Origin: Kocuria sp.
Lineage (GTDB): Bacteria > Actinomycetota > Actinomycetes > Actinomycetales > Micrococcaceae
Assembly (NCBI GenBank): GCA_030453435.1
Contig: JAKDKI010000052.1
Span: forward strand, 1 to 10,697
Reading direction: 5' to 3'
DNA: 10,697 nt
Positions 1-6,889 of the stretch are shown here, in pieces (position 1 is the stretch's first letter; every line of letters begins with the position of its first letter). Position numbers and translations under genes: made by a program. The notes below the pieces were generated by a model. That model was not told the origin of the DNA, did not search any database, and saw nothing but the letters and a program-made list of their open reading frames with translations.

Positions 1-221
1 TGGTGCACCCCGGTGACCTGGTGATCCTGATTTCCTACGGGCTCATGGACACCGCAGAAGCCCAGAACTACAACCCTCATGTGGTCCATGTGGACGAGAA
101 CAACAAGATCGTGGCGCTGGGTTCGGACCCCGCGGATGCCGTGACCGGCGATATGGTCCGCCCGCCACAGGCCCGCGATCACACGGAAGCTCAGGAAGAC
201 GCCGCTGTAGCGGCACTTTAA
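1..221 (+). CDS. panD: Aspartate 1-decarboxylase, C-terminal part (5' end outside window)
   Basis: PanD is a cytoplasmic pyruvoyl enzyme that decarboxylates L-aspartate to beta-alanine for pantothenate and CoA synthesis. The visible 73 or so residues open with L-V-H-P-G-D-L-V-I-L-I-S-Y-G, the conserved segment that directly follows the N-G-A-A-A-R active-site region in this family, and continue with P-H-V-V-x-V-D-E-x-N. The self-cleavage site (Gly-Ser) and the catalytic tyrosine lie upstream of the window and cannot be checked. Bases 1-2 finish a Leu codon, so the frame clearly runs in from the left and the GTG at 3 is internal. After the conserved core there is an acidic, alanine-rich tail ending at a TAA stop, a common length variation in actinobacterial PanD. 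The next gene is 94 bases downstream and functionally unrelated. The family call is confident. Confidence 0.93.
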   Translation, partial: VHPGDLVILISYGLMDTAEAQNYNPHVVHVDENNKIVALGSDPADAVTGDMVRPPQARDHTEAQEDAAVAAL

Positions 222-315
222 TCGCGCTCACGGTGATTACTGCGTCCGGAGTGAATTGCCGCAGGCTTACCTCCGTTCCCCACTGGCGGTTCGACACGGC
301 TGAAGAGTCTTGTCC

Positions 316-1236
316 ATGAGCGGCGTTTTCTCCGGTTTCTTCATCATCTGGACCGTCATCGGAGTGGGTTTCCTGGTGGGCCGCTCCGGTTTCCTGGGCC
401 CCCACGGGCAGGTGGTGCTGTCCAAGCTCTCTTTCTACGTGGCCTCCCCGCCCCTGCTCTTCCTGACCATTTCGCAAGCTGACATCGCACAGATGTTTTC
501 CACGCCGCTCCTGATTGCCGCCGTTTCGGCTTGGTTGACCATGGCCCTGTATGCGGCGGTCGCCCGGTACGCCCTCAAACGCGATGCGTCCACCGTGGTC
601 ATGGGATCGCAAGCTGCCGCTCAGGTGAACGCCGCCAATCTAGGCATACCCATCGCGATGTTCGTCCTGGGGGATGCCTCGCAAGTGGCCCCCGTGATGC
701 TGTTCCAATTGGCCATCAACTCGCCGCTGTACCTCACGGCCATGGACACGCTCACGGACGGTCACCGGCCCACACCGTGGTCGATCATCAAGAACACCTT
801 CACCAACCCCCTGATCGTCGGGTCCCTGCTGGGCATTCTGTTCGGGGCCACCGGATGGCAATTACCCGATTTGGTATTGCAGCCCATCGAGCTGGTGGCC
901 GGTGCCAGCATTCCCGCCATGCTGCTGGCTTTCGGCATGTCGCTGGTGGGCTCCCGACCCCTTTCCGACAAGCGCGAACGTACGGACACCCTGATCGCGT
1001 CCTTCGCAAAACTCTTCGTCCACCCCGCGCTGGCACTGCTTCTGGGGCTCTTACTCGGCCTTGAAGGCCACCCCCTCTACGCCGCCGTAATCATGGCGTC
1101 TCTGCCCACTGCGCAAAATCTCTATGTCGCGGCGGTACGGTATAACCGCGCAACCACTGTGAGCCGTGACACAGTATTGGTCACCACAGTGTTCTCGATG
1201 GTCACCATGGCAATCATTGCCGTAGTTCTTTCGTGA
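316..1236 (+). CDS. AEC-family (auxin efflux carrier/malate permease-like) transporter
   Basis: This is an integral membrane permease of the AEC family, whose bacterial members export or exchange small organic acids such as malate or malonate; the substrate here is unknown. It has 306 residues, the usual family length, and is almost entirely hydrophobic, with about ten predicted membrane spans in two groups of five around a polar middle loop (near residues 145-155). Family hallmarks are visible: an N-A-A-N-L-G-I-P-I segment near residues 104-112 and S-L-P-T-A-Q-N-L-Y-V near residues 262-271, the two half-helix motifs of the fold. The frame can be opened at a TTG at 310, but the ATG at 316 is preferred because GAAGAG at 302-307 then sits 8 bases upstream, against 2 bases for the TTG. 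It appears to be a single-gene unit between panD and the sugar importer, with no partner nearby. Confidence 0.85.
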   Translation: MSGVFSGFFIIWTVIGVGFLVGRSGFLGPHGQVVLSKLSFYVASPPLLFLTISQADIAQMFSTPLLIAAVSAWLTMALYAAVARYALKRDASTVVMGSQAAAQVNAANLGIPIAMFVLGDASQVAPVMLFQLAINSPLYLTAMDTLTDGHRPTPWSIIKNTFTNPLIVGSLLGILFGATGWQLPDLVLQPIELVAGASIPAMLLAFGMSLVGSRPLSDKRERTDTLIASFAKLFVHPALALLLGLLLGLEGHPLYAAVIMASLPTAQNLYVAAVRYNRATTVSRDTVLVTTVFSMVTMAIIAVVLS

Positions 1237-1259
1237 TCGCGTCGGTCAGTCGGTGTGAA

Positions 1260-1300
1260 ATGCCCCACCAATAGACTGAGTACAAGCTGAGCAGCCTGCT
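1260..1300 (+). promoter_or_regulatory. Candidate promoter and imperfect palindrome upstream of the sugar importer
   Basis: The 128-base gap before the binding-protein gene contains TAGACT at 1272-1277, which fits the actinobacterial TAnnnT -10 pattern, but no good -35 hexamer lies 17-18 bases before it. Just downstream, AGCAG-C-CTGCT at 1290-1300 forms an 11-base palindrome that could be a repressor operator overlapping the transcription start region. Both calls come from pattern only. No LacI-type TGnnAnCGnTnnCA core was seen. Confidence 0.25.
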
Positions 1301-1350
1301 GACCCTCCTCGGGTCCACGGGCTCACTGCCCAGTGCATGACCTTGCCACA

Positions 1351-1360
1351 GGGGAGGAAA
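1351..1360 (+). promoter_or_regulatory. Strong ribosome binding site fixing a GTG start
   Basis: GGGGAGGAAA contains GGAGG at 1353-1357, 7 bases before the GTG at 1365. It is the strongest Shine-Dalgarno match in the window and decides the GTG start of the binding protein, consistent with the high amount of binding protein that ABC importers need relative to their permeases. Confidence 0.75.
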
Positions 1361-1364
1361 CATA

Positions 1365-2681
1365 GTGAAAGCCACTCACACACCACGCACGGCGCGGAGG
1401 GGGCGCCGGATCCGAGGCGCAGTAGCGCTCGCGGGCGCGTCAGCAATGTTGCTGACCGCGTGCGGTTCGCAGGAATCGGGTCCACCCACGCTCACGTGGT
1501 ATATCAACCCGGATGACGGCGGCCAGGCCGAGATCGCGGAACAGTGCTCCGCGGCGTCGGACGGGAAGTACAAGATCGAGACGTCCCTGCTGCCCCGCGA
1601 TGCATCGTCGCAGCGCGAGCAGTTGGCCCGTCGTCTGGCAGCCGGTGACACGTCCATGGACATCATGAGCCTGGACCCGCCGTTCGTACCCGAACTCGCC
1701 GAGCCCGGGTTCCTGGCCAAGCCACCGGCGGATGTGGTCGAACGGGCCACCGCCGATACGTTGGAGGGCCCGCTCGAGGGCGCCAAGTGGAACGGCGAGG
1801 TCGTGGCCGTTCCGTTCTGGGCCAACACGCAATTGCTCTGGTACCGCAAGTCGGTAGCGGAAGCCGCGGGCCTGGACATGTCCAAACCCGTGACCTGGGA
1901 TCAGATCATCAAGGCCGCACGAGACCAGGACAAGTACTTGGGTGTCCAGGGAACCCAGGCGGAGTCCATGACCGTGTGGGTCAACGCTCTGATCGAATCG
2001 GCGGACGGAGAGATCATCACCGCCGCTGAAGAGGGCCAGGACGCGGATATCACGCTCGATACCGAAGCCGGCCAGAAGGCCGCCGAGATCATCGGCACTA
2101 TCGGCAAGGACGGCCTGGGCGGACCCGGGCTTCCCACCGAGGACGAGAACGCCTCCATGATCCAGTTCCAAGGCGACGACGGTTCCTTCATGGTGAACTG
2201 GCCGTTCGTCTGGGCAGCTTCCAACGGCGCCGTCGAGGACGGCTCCTTGGACAAGGCCATGGTCGACGACATCGGGTGGACCCAGTACCCCCGCGTGAAC
2301 GCGGACACCCAGTCGGCCGCCCCGCTGGGCGGCATCAACATCGGCGTGGGTGCCGACTCCCTGAACCAGGACCTCGCGTGGGAGGCCGTGGAGTGCATCG
2401 TCACTCCCGAACACCAGTCCCAGTACTTCGCGACCAACGGCAACCCGCCGTCCTCCGCGAAGGCCTTCGACGATCCCGCGGTGCGGGAGGCCTACCCCAT
2501 GGCCCCGGTCATCCGGGAATCTCTGGACAACGCGGCACCGCGCCCGCAAACTCCGTACTACAACGAGATTTCCACCGCCATTCAGCAGGAGTGGACTCCT
2601 CCTCAGGAAGTAAACGAGAACACTCCCAAGGAGACCGCCACCTTTATTGAGGAAGTCCTGAAGGGAGATGCGCTGCTGTGA
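1365..2681 (+). CDS. ABC sugar transporter substrate-binding lipoprotein, LpqY/ThuE-like (probable trehalose or related disaccharide)
   Basis: This is an extracytoplasmic solute-binding protein that captures a sugar and delivers it to the permeases encoded next. It has 438 residues, typical for cluster-B (SBP family 1) sugar binders. The N terminus is a lipoprotein signal: an Arg-rich segment (residues 8-17), a hydrophobic stretch (19-30), then the lipobox L-T-A-C with the lipidated Cys at 33. The mature protein is therefore anchored to the outer face of the membrane. The early mature segment (Q-R-E-Q-L-A-R-R-L-A-A-G-D near 83-95, then M-D-I-M-S-L-D near 98-104) resembles mycobacterial LpqY, the trehalose binder. 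Only two other cysteines exist (C61 and C344), which could form a disulfide. The GTG start is supported by GGAGG 7 bases upstream. The stop overlaps the next start by 4 bases (GTGA), implying translational coupling. The sugar-ABC role is secure; trehalose specificity is an inference. Confidence 0.88.
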   Translation: MKATHTPRTARRGRRIRGAVALAGASAMLLTACGSQESGPPTLTWYINPDDGGQAEIAEQCSAASDGKYKIETSLLPRDASSQREQLARRLAAGDTSMDIMSLDPPFVPELAEPGFLAKPPADVVERATADTLEGPLEGAKWNGEVVAVPFWANTQLLWYRKSVAEAAGLDMSKPVTWDQIIKAARDQDKYLGVQGTQAESMTVWVNALIESADGEIITAAEEGQDADITLDTEAGQKAAEIIGTIGKDGLGGPGLPTEDENASMIQFQGDDGSFMVNWPFVWAASNGAVEDGSLDKAMVDDIGWTQYPRVNADTQSAAPLGGINIGVGADSLNQDLAWEAVECIVTPEHQSQYFATNGNPPSSAKAFDDPAVREAYPMAPVIRESLDNAAPRPQTPYYNEISTAIQQEWTPPQEVNENTPKETATFIEEVLKGDALL

Positions 2682-3646
2682 GTACTACAGTCGACTCTTC
2701 GACCCAATCACCTCAGTCGGCCACGGCACCCAAGGCCAAGCGGCAGATTTCGGACCGGGCCAAATCGGAGCGCAAGCTGGGTTGGTTGCTGGCCGGTCCC
2801 GCATTCCTGGTCATGTTGCTCGTGACCCTGTACCCCATCGTGCAGGCGATTTACGACTCCCTGTTCTCCTTCCGCCTCACGGCTCCGGGTGACAAGGAAT
2901 TCGTATTCCTGGGCAACTACGTCACGGTCTTTTCCGACATCGTCTTCTGGCGAGACCTGGGTGTCACCCTGTTGATCACCGTGGTCACCGTGGGCGTGGA
3001 ACTCGTGCTTGGCCTGGCGCTCGCGCTTGTCATGCACAGCGCCATCAAGGCCACCCGTGGTCTGCTGCGCACCGCGATCCTGGTGCCCTACGGCATCATC
3101 ACCGTGGTCTCCGCGTTCGCGTGGTTCTACGCGTTCGACATCACCACCGGTTACGTGAACAACTGGTTCGACTGGGTGCCCGGTATTGGCCCCGACTTCA
3201 ACTGGTTCTCCTCGGCAGGCCCGGCTTTGAGTATCATCATGGCCTCCGAGATCTGGAAGACCACACCGTTCATCTCGCTGCTGCTGCTCTCCGGCCTGGC
3301 TCAGGTCCCGGGTGAACTCACTGAGGCAGCTCGTGTTGACGGCGCATCCGCATGGCAGCGTCTGACCAAGGTGATCCTGCCGAACATGAAGGCCGCCATC
3401 ATGGTGGCCGTGGTGTTCCGCGCGCTGGATGCGTTCCGCATCTTCGACAATATTTTCATCATGACCCAGGGCCAGTACGGTACGGAGGCGCTCTCGCTGC
3501 TCGCGTATCGCACCTCCATCGGACGCCTGGAAATTGGTCTCGGCTCGGCGATCTCCGTGATCTTGTTCCTGTGCGTGATGCTCATAGCATTCGTGGCAAT
3601 CAAGGTCTTCAAGGTGGATCTGGCCGGCAATGGGAAGGGCAGGTAA
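2678..3646 (+). CDS. ABC sugar transporter permease, MalF/SugA type
   Basis: This is one of the two membrane channel subunits of the sugar importer. The 322-residue protein has a charged cytoplasmic N terminus (residues 1-35), then six probable membrane spans (about 36-60, 95-118, 128-152, 182-205, 238-258 and 288-310). The cytoplasmic EAA loop that docks onto the ATPase is clear at residues 216-235, starting E-A-A-R-V-D-G-A and ending at the conserved Pro. The stretch L-V-P-Y-G-I-I-T-V-V-S-A-F-A-W near 135-149 closely resembles mycobacterial SugA, which supports a trehalose-type system. The GTG start overlaps the upstream stop by 4 bases, with AGGGAG at 2662-2667. It must pair with the MalG-type permease that begins 6 bases after its stop. 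Confidence 0.92.
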   Translation: MSTTVDSSTQSPQSATAPKAKRQISDRAKSERKLGWLLAGPAFLVMLLVTLYPIVQAIYDSLFSFRLTAPGDKEFVFLGNYVTVFSDIVFWRDLGVTLLITVVTVGVELVLGLALALVMHSAIKATRGLLRTAILVPYGIITVVSAFAWFYAFDITTGYVNNWFDWVPGIGPDFNWFSSAGPALSIIMASEIWKTTPFISLLLLSGLAQVPGELTEAARVDGASAWQRLTKVILPNMKAAIMVAVVFRALDAFRIFDNIFIMTQGQYGTEALSLLAYRTSIGRLEIGLGSAISVILFLCVMLIAFVAIKVFKVDLAGNGKGR

Positions 3647-3652
3647 TCCGCC

Positions 3653-4489
3653 ATGTTGAGCACTAAGCAAAAAGTCGGATGGGCCATCGTCACCGTATTG
3701 GTGCTGATCTACGCACTGTTCCCGGTGCTGTCCATCCTGATGACCTCGTTCAAGACCCCGGCCGATCTGAGCTCCGGCAAGTTCATACCCGCCGAGTTCG
3801 TCACGGACAACTACGAGCAGATCTTCGTGGGTGACGCGCAGGACCTGTTCCTGCCGGCACTGCGCAACTCGATTGGCATCTCATTGATCGCCACCTTCAT
3901 CGCAGTGGTGTTGGCCACCCTGTGCGCCTACGCCATTGCACGACTGGATTTCCCGGGTAAGCGCATCATTCTCACCACCGCGTTGATGGTGTCCATGTTC
4001 CCGGTGATCTCCATCGTGACGCCGCTGTTCAACCTGTGGCGTCAGGTGGGTCTGTACGACACCTGGCTCGGTCTGATCATTCCTTACCTGTCCCTGACTC
4101 TCCCGATCTCCATCTGGACGCTGGCGGCTTTCTTCCAGCAGATCCCGTGGGACCTGGAGCGCGCGGCACAGGTTGACGGCGCCTCCACCTGGCAGGCGTT
4201 CCGCAAGGTGATCGTCCCGTTGACCGCGCCCGGTGTGTTCACCACCGCGATCATTGCGTTCTTCATTGCGTGGAACGACTTCGTGTACGGCATTGGTTTG
4301 ACCTCCACGTCGGCCGCACGACCGGTCCCCGCAGCTTTGGCGTTCTTCACGGGTGACTCGCAGTTCGAGGATCCCGCCGGTGCCATTTCCGCTGCGGCCA
4401 TCATCGTGACCATTCCCGTGGTGCTGTTGGTGCTGGCCTTCCAGCGCCAGATCGTTTCCGGTTTGACCCAGGGCGCGGTCAAGGGTTGA
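3653..4489 (+). CDS. ABC sugar transporter permease, MalG/SugB type
   Basis: This is the second channel subunit of the importer. It has 278 residues, the normal length for MalG-type carbohydrate permeases, with six probable spans, the first at about 9-30. The family's L-M-T-S-F-K-T-P segment follows span 1 (about 29-36), and the EAA loop lies at residues 169-189 (E-R-A-A-Q-V-D-G-A-S and a Pro at the end). The segment F-F-I-A-W-N-D-F near 203-210, in the span after the EAA loop, is also characteristic of the family. The ATG at 3653 lies 6 bases after the previous stop, with AGG at 3641-3643 as a modest ribosome site. Together with the preceding permease it forms the heterodimeric pore driven by the ATPase encoded after a 53-base gap. 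Confidence 0.92.
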   Translation: MLSTKQKVGWAIVTVLVLIYALFPVLSILMTSFKTPADLSSGKFIPAEFVTDNYEQIFVGDAQDLFLPALRNSIGISLIATFIAVVLATLCAYAIARLDFPGKRIILTTALMVSMFPVISIVTPLFNLWRQVGLYDTWLGLIIPYLSLTLPISIWTLAAFFQQIPWDLERAAQVDGASTWQAFRKVIVPLTAPGVFTTAIIAFFIAWNDFVYGIGLTSTSAARPVPAALAFFTGDSQFEDPAGAISAAAIIVTIPVVLLVLAFQRQIVSGLTQGAVKG

Positions 4490-4542
4490 TCCCGCCGGTC
4501 CCTCAACACTTCAAGCTCAATCACAGTTAGGACTGAGTAGAC

Positions 4543-6012
4543 ATGGCAGCAATTACCATGCAGAACCTCGTCAAGAAGTACGACGACGGTTTTCCGGCGG
4601 TCAATGACGTCTCGATCGACATTGCCGACGGTGAATTCCTGATCCTCGTGGGCCCCTCGGGCTGCGGTAAGTCCACGCTCCTGCGCATGATCGTGGGTCT
4701 CGAGGACATCACCAGCGGTGAGTTGCTCATCGACGGCGAGCGCGTCAATGACAAGGCGCCGCGTGACCGCAACCTGTCCATGGTGTTCCAGAACTACGCC
4801 CTGTACCCGCACCTGACGGTTTACGAGAACATCGCGTTCCCGCTGCGGCTGTCCAAGGGCCAATTCTCCAACGACGAGATCGACCGTAAGGTCCGCGCGG
4901 CCTCGGAGACTCTGGATCTGGACGAGCACCTGGAGCGCAAGCCGGCCAACCTGTCCGGTGGTCAGCGTCAGCGTGTGGCCATGGGCCGCGCCATCGTGCG
5001 TGACGCAGATGCGTTCCTGTTCGACGAGCCGCTGTCCAACCTGGACGCCAAGCTCCGTGGCCAGATGCGTACGGAGATCGCCCAGTTGCAGCGCCGGATG
5101 GGCATCACGTCCATCTACGTGACCCACGACCAGACCGAGGCAATGACCCTGGGCGACCGCGTGGCCGTGCTGAAGAAGGGCGTGCTGCAGCAGATCGCAT
5201 CACCGCGTGAGCTGTACGAACAGCCGGTCAACCTGTTCGTGGCGGGCTTCATCGGAGCGCCGTCCATGAACTTCTTGCCGGCGCGCATCGAGGGCAACGT
5301 GTTCAAGACGCCCATTGGTGACATCGACGTTCCGGAGCGAGTGCAGCAGAAGTTGTCGGGCAAGAACGACATTGTGCTGTTGGGTCTGCGCCCCGAGCAC
5401 TTCGAGGACTCCAAGTTCGTGGACGAGGCCAAGGTGCCCCACGGCACCACGTTCGAGGCCGAGTTCACCCACACCGAGTGGCTGGGTAACCAGCAGTACG
5501 GCTACATCCAGTTCGAGCAGGATCAGGCCGTCAAGCACAAGCTGGATGAGCTGGCCAAGGACCTGGACGCGGACGAGATGCCCTCGCAGGTGGTCGTGTC
5601 CCTGGACGCTTCCTCCCGCATCCGTGGTGGCACGGCGGCCAACATTTGGCTGGATGCCCGCCGCATGCACGTGTTCGACCCCGAGACCGGTGAAAACCTC
5701 ACCCGTGACGAGCAGGCCGGTGCGGAACTGACCCGCGAAGCCACCGAGGAGCGCGAGGCCGAGATCGAGCGCGCGCGTCAGAAGGCCGACCGCGATGGGA
5801 ACACCACCGATCGCAACAACGGTGCGGCTCCCAAGGGCGACCGCCAGGCCGATACCCGTCGCGCGAACACCGGTGATCGCGGCCCCGCCGACGATCGCAA
5901 CGTCACCGGTGATCGTGACGTGACCGGTGACGGTTCGGAGGCCGGTGGCCGCCACCGCGCCGGCGACGCCCCGTGGCAAGGGCAGGGCCAGGGCGGCAGC
6001 ACCCCCGCCTGA
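4543..6012 (+). CDS. ABC sugar importer ATPase (UgpC/MsmK/SugC family) with a long disordered C-terminal tail
   Basis: This is the cytoplasmic ATP-hydrolysing subunit that powers sugar import through the permease pair. All nucleotide-binding motifs are intact: Walker [10 protein letters not shown] (37-45), Q-loop Gln 83, signature L-S-G-G-Q (137-141), Walker B F-L-F-D-E (158-162), D-loop S-N-L-D (165-168) and switch His 195. A TOBE/MOP-type regulatory domain follows (about 235-380, with G-L-R-P-E-H at 281-286). The family normally ends near residue 380. Here about 100 extra residues follow: a Glu/Arg-rich probable helix (390-415), then a Gly/Asp/Arg/Asn-rich stretch with six D-R dipeptides and three T-G-D units, and a Gly/Gln-rich end. 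That tail looks intrinsically disordered and has no recognised domain. The ATG at 4543 has AGGA 10 bases upstream. In databases such ATPases are often labelled ugpC, but the context argues for a sugar rather than glycerol-3-phosphate. Confidence 0.93.
   Translation: MAAITMQNLVKKYDDGFPAVNDVSIDIADGEFLILVGPSGCGKSTLLRMIVGLEDITSGELLIDGERVNDKAPRDRNLSMVFQNYALYPHLTVYENIAFPLRLSKGQFSNDEIDRKVRAASETLDLDEHLERKPANLSGGQRQRVAMGRAIVRDADAFLFDEPLSNLDAKLRGQMRTEIAQLQRRMGITSIYVTHDQTEAMTLGDRVAVLKKGVLQQIASPRELYEQPVNLFVAGFIGAPSMNFLPARIEGNVFKTPIGDIDVPERVQQKLSGKNDIVLLGLRPEHFEDSKFVDEAKVPHGTTFEAEFTHTEWLGNQQYGYIQFEQDQAVKHKLDELAKDLDADEMPSQVVVSLDASSRIRGGTAANIWLDARRMHVFDPETGENLTRDEQAGAELTREATEEREAEIERARQKADRDGNTTDRNNGAAPKGDRQADTRRANTGDRGPADDRNVTGDRDVTGDGSEAGGRHRAGDAPWQGQGQGGSTPA
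5868..5933 (+). repeat. Short in-frame repeat in the ATPase tail
   Basis: The 12-mer CACCGGTGATCG occurs at 5868-5879 and again at 5904-5915. A diverged copy, GACCGGTGACGG, lies at 5922-5933. The spacings are 36 and 18 bases, multiples of three, so each copy encodes the same T-G-D-R/G unit. The pattern suggests small in-frame duplications expanding the tail of the ATPase. Confidence 0.6.
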
Positions 6013-6034
6013 CACGCACCGAACGCAATAGAAC

Positions 6035-6084
6035 CGCCGACGCCGCGGTGAGACTCCCCAGGGACTCTCACCGCGGCGTCGGCG
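6035..6084. terminator. Hairpin terminator shared by two converging genes
   Basis: Bases 6035-6053 pair perfectly with 6066-6084 (19 base pairs, very GC-rich) around a 12-base loop. The hairpin begins 22 bases after the ATPase stop and ends 12 bases before the stop of the minus-strand gene. A short TTT follows on the plus strand, and TTCTATT follows on the minus strand, so it could end transcription from either side. The structure is read directly; termination is inferred. Confidence 0.8.
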
Positions 6085-6096
6085 TTTGTGCAGTGG

Positions 6097-6750
6097 CTAC
6101 TGGAACGTGGTCTGGACGAAGGTCAACCACACCACCAGCACGATCACGAGCACGAGGGCCAGCGATGAGGCCGCGTACCGCAAGCGCGGATAGCGCACGT
6201 GCCAGGCGACCAGCTTGGGCCAGTGCTTGCTGACCTGCTCGGGCGTGGCCTGTTTGAAGTTCACGTGCTGCGCGCCGGACAGATCGGCGAAACTCTTGAG
6301 TGAAGCTGTGTCCCACACAATGCCGTCCAGGGCCATGGCCCGTTTACCGGTCTCGGTGACGAGCCACAAATAGGGCCGACCTCGTGGTTTACCGGGCTTG
6401 GGGCGCGGTGGGAGGAGCTGGTCCACCGTCACCACCTGGTGCACTCGGTCGCGGGGTACCGCATGGAAACCGATCCAGCGCGACTTCAAGAAGTGGGTCT
6501 GTGTGATCACGGTCAGCGCGGGGCGCAAGTATCCGTAGGCGATGACCCCGCCCACCAGTGCCAAGACGATGAGCACCGCAATGACGGGTCCCCGCGGGCG
6601 TCGGTAGTAGAGCGCGAGCAGGGCCACGGCCACCAGCATCAGCGGCGGAACTGCGGCCCAGATCCTGCGGCCGTACGAGGTGATGCGCGGGTGGAAGACG
6701 TGCTGCGGAGCCGAATACTTCTCCGGTACCTGTCGGACTGTTTCTGCCAT
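6097..6750 (-). CDS. Conserved-type membrane protein of unknown function, possible PH-like domain
   Basis: I do not recognise this gene with certainty. The 217-residue product has two adjacent hydrophobic spans (about 31-49 and 55-76), a soluble middle region (77-185) and a third span at the C-terminal end (192-213). The middle region begins directly after span 2 with a beta-rich stretch (L-T-V-I-T-Q-T-H-F-L-K, 79-89; a Val-rich strand near 104-109) and ends in a probable helix (148-157). This resembles the arrangement of bacterial PH-like membrane proteins, but the match is loose. A Pro/Lys/Arg-rich insertion lies at about 114-126. The frame extends upstream to a TTG at 6831, but the ATG at 6750 is preferred: the N-terminal 27 residues of the longer form look non-coding, and GGGAG at 6765-6769 lies upstream, at a rather long 14 bases. 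It converges on the sugar cluster and is divergent from the next gene. Confidence 0.7.
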   Translation of the reverse strand: MAETVRQVPEKYSAPQHVFHPRITSYGRRIWAAVPPLMLVAVALLALYYRRPRGPVIAVLIVLALVGGVIAYGYLRPALTVITQTHFLKSRWIGFHAVPRDRVHQVVTVDQLLPPRPKPGKPRGRPYLWLVTETGKRAMALDGIVWDTASLKSFADLSGAQHVNFKQATPEQVSKHWPKLVAWHVRYPRLRYAASSLALVLVIVLVVWLTFVQTTFQ

Positions 6751-6794
6751 GGTGTGCTGAGATTCTCCCGCGAACGTCGGTGTGGACCCGCACC

Positions 6795-6800
6795 AGCTTA
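6795..6800 (-). promoter_or_regulatory. Weak candidate -10 element for the minus-strand membrane protein
   Basis: Read on the minus strand, TAAGCT fits TAnnnT and would place a transcript start about 38 bases before the ATG at 6750, leaving the GGGAG site inside the leader. No -35 sequence at the normal distance was found, so this is tentative. Confidence 0.25.
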
Positions 6801-6850
6801 ACCGGCCGGCGTCGCGGACCTTGACGGGCAAAATGTCGTATTACACCGAC

Positions 6851-6889
6851 TTGGGTCTCATCCGATCCAATGGGCTAACGTGATGATTC
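6851..6889 (+). promoter_or_regulatory. Candidate promoter giving a leaderless transcript
   Basis: TAACGT at 6876-6881, preceded by GGC, fits the actinobacterial -10 pattern and ends 8 bases before the ATG at 6890. Transcription would therefore begin at or next to the start codon. No ribosome binding site precedes the ATG, which agrees with leaderless translation. TTGGGT at 6851-6856 could be a weak -35 with a long 19-base spacer. Confidence 0.45.

Noticed and set aside
1440..2549. A 369-codon open frame on the minus strand opposite the sugar-binding protein gene
   Set aside because: It lies wholly antisense to a clear lipoprotein gene. It is rich in Gly/Arg/His/Asp as expected from reading GC-rich third positions backwards, and has no recognisable domain.
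2708..3670. A 320-codon minus-strand open frame opposite the first permease
   Set aside because: Its His/Gln/Glu/Gly-rich composition without domain structure is typical of the antisense of a membrane protein gene; the permease on the plus strand has intact EAA and span features.
4084..5127. A 347-codon minus-strand open frame crossing the second permease and the ATPase
   Set aside because: It crosses two well-supported plus-strand genes and the gap between them, with no motif of its own.
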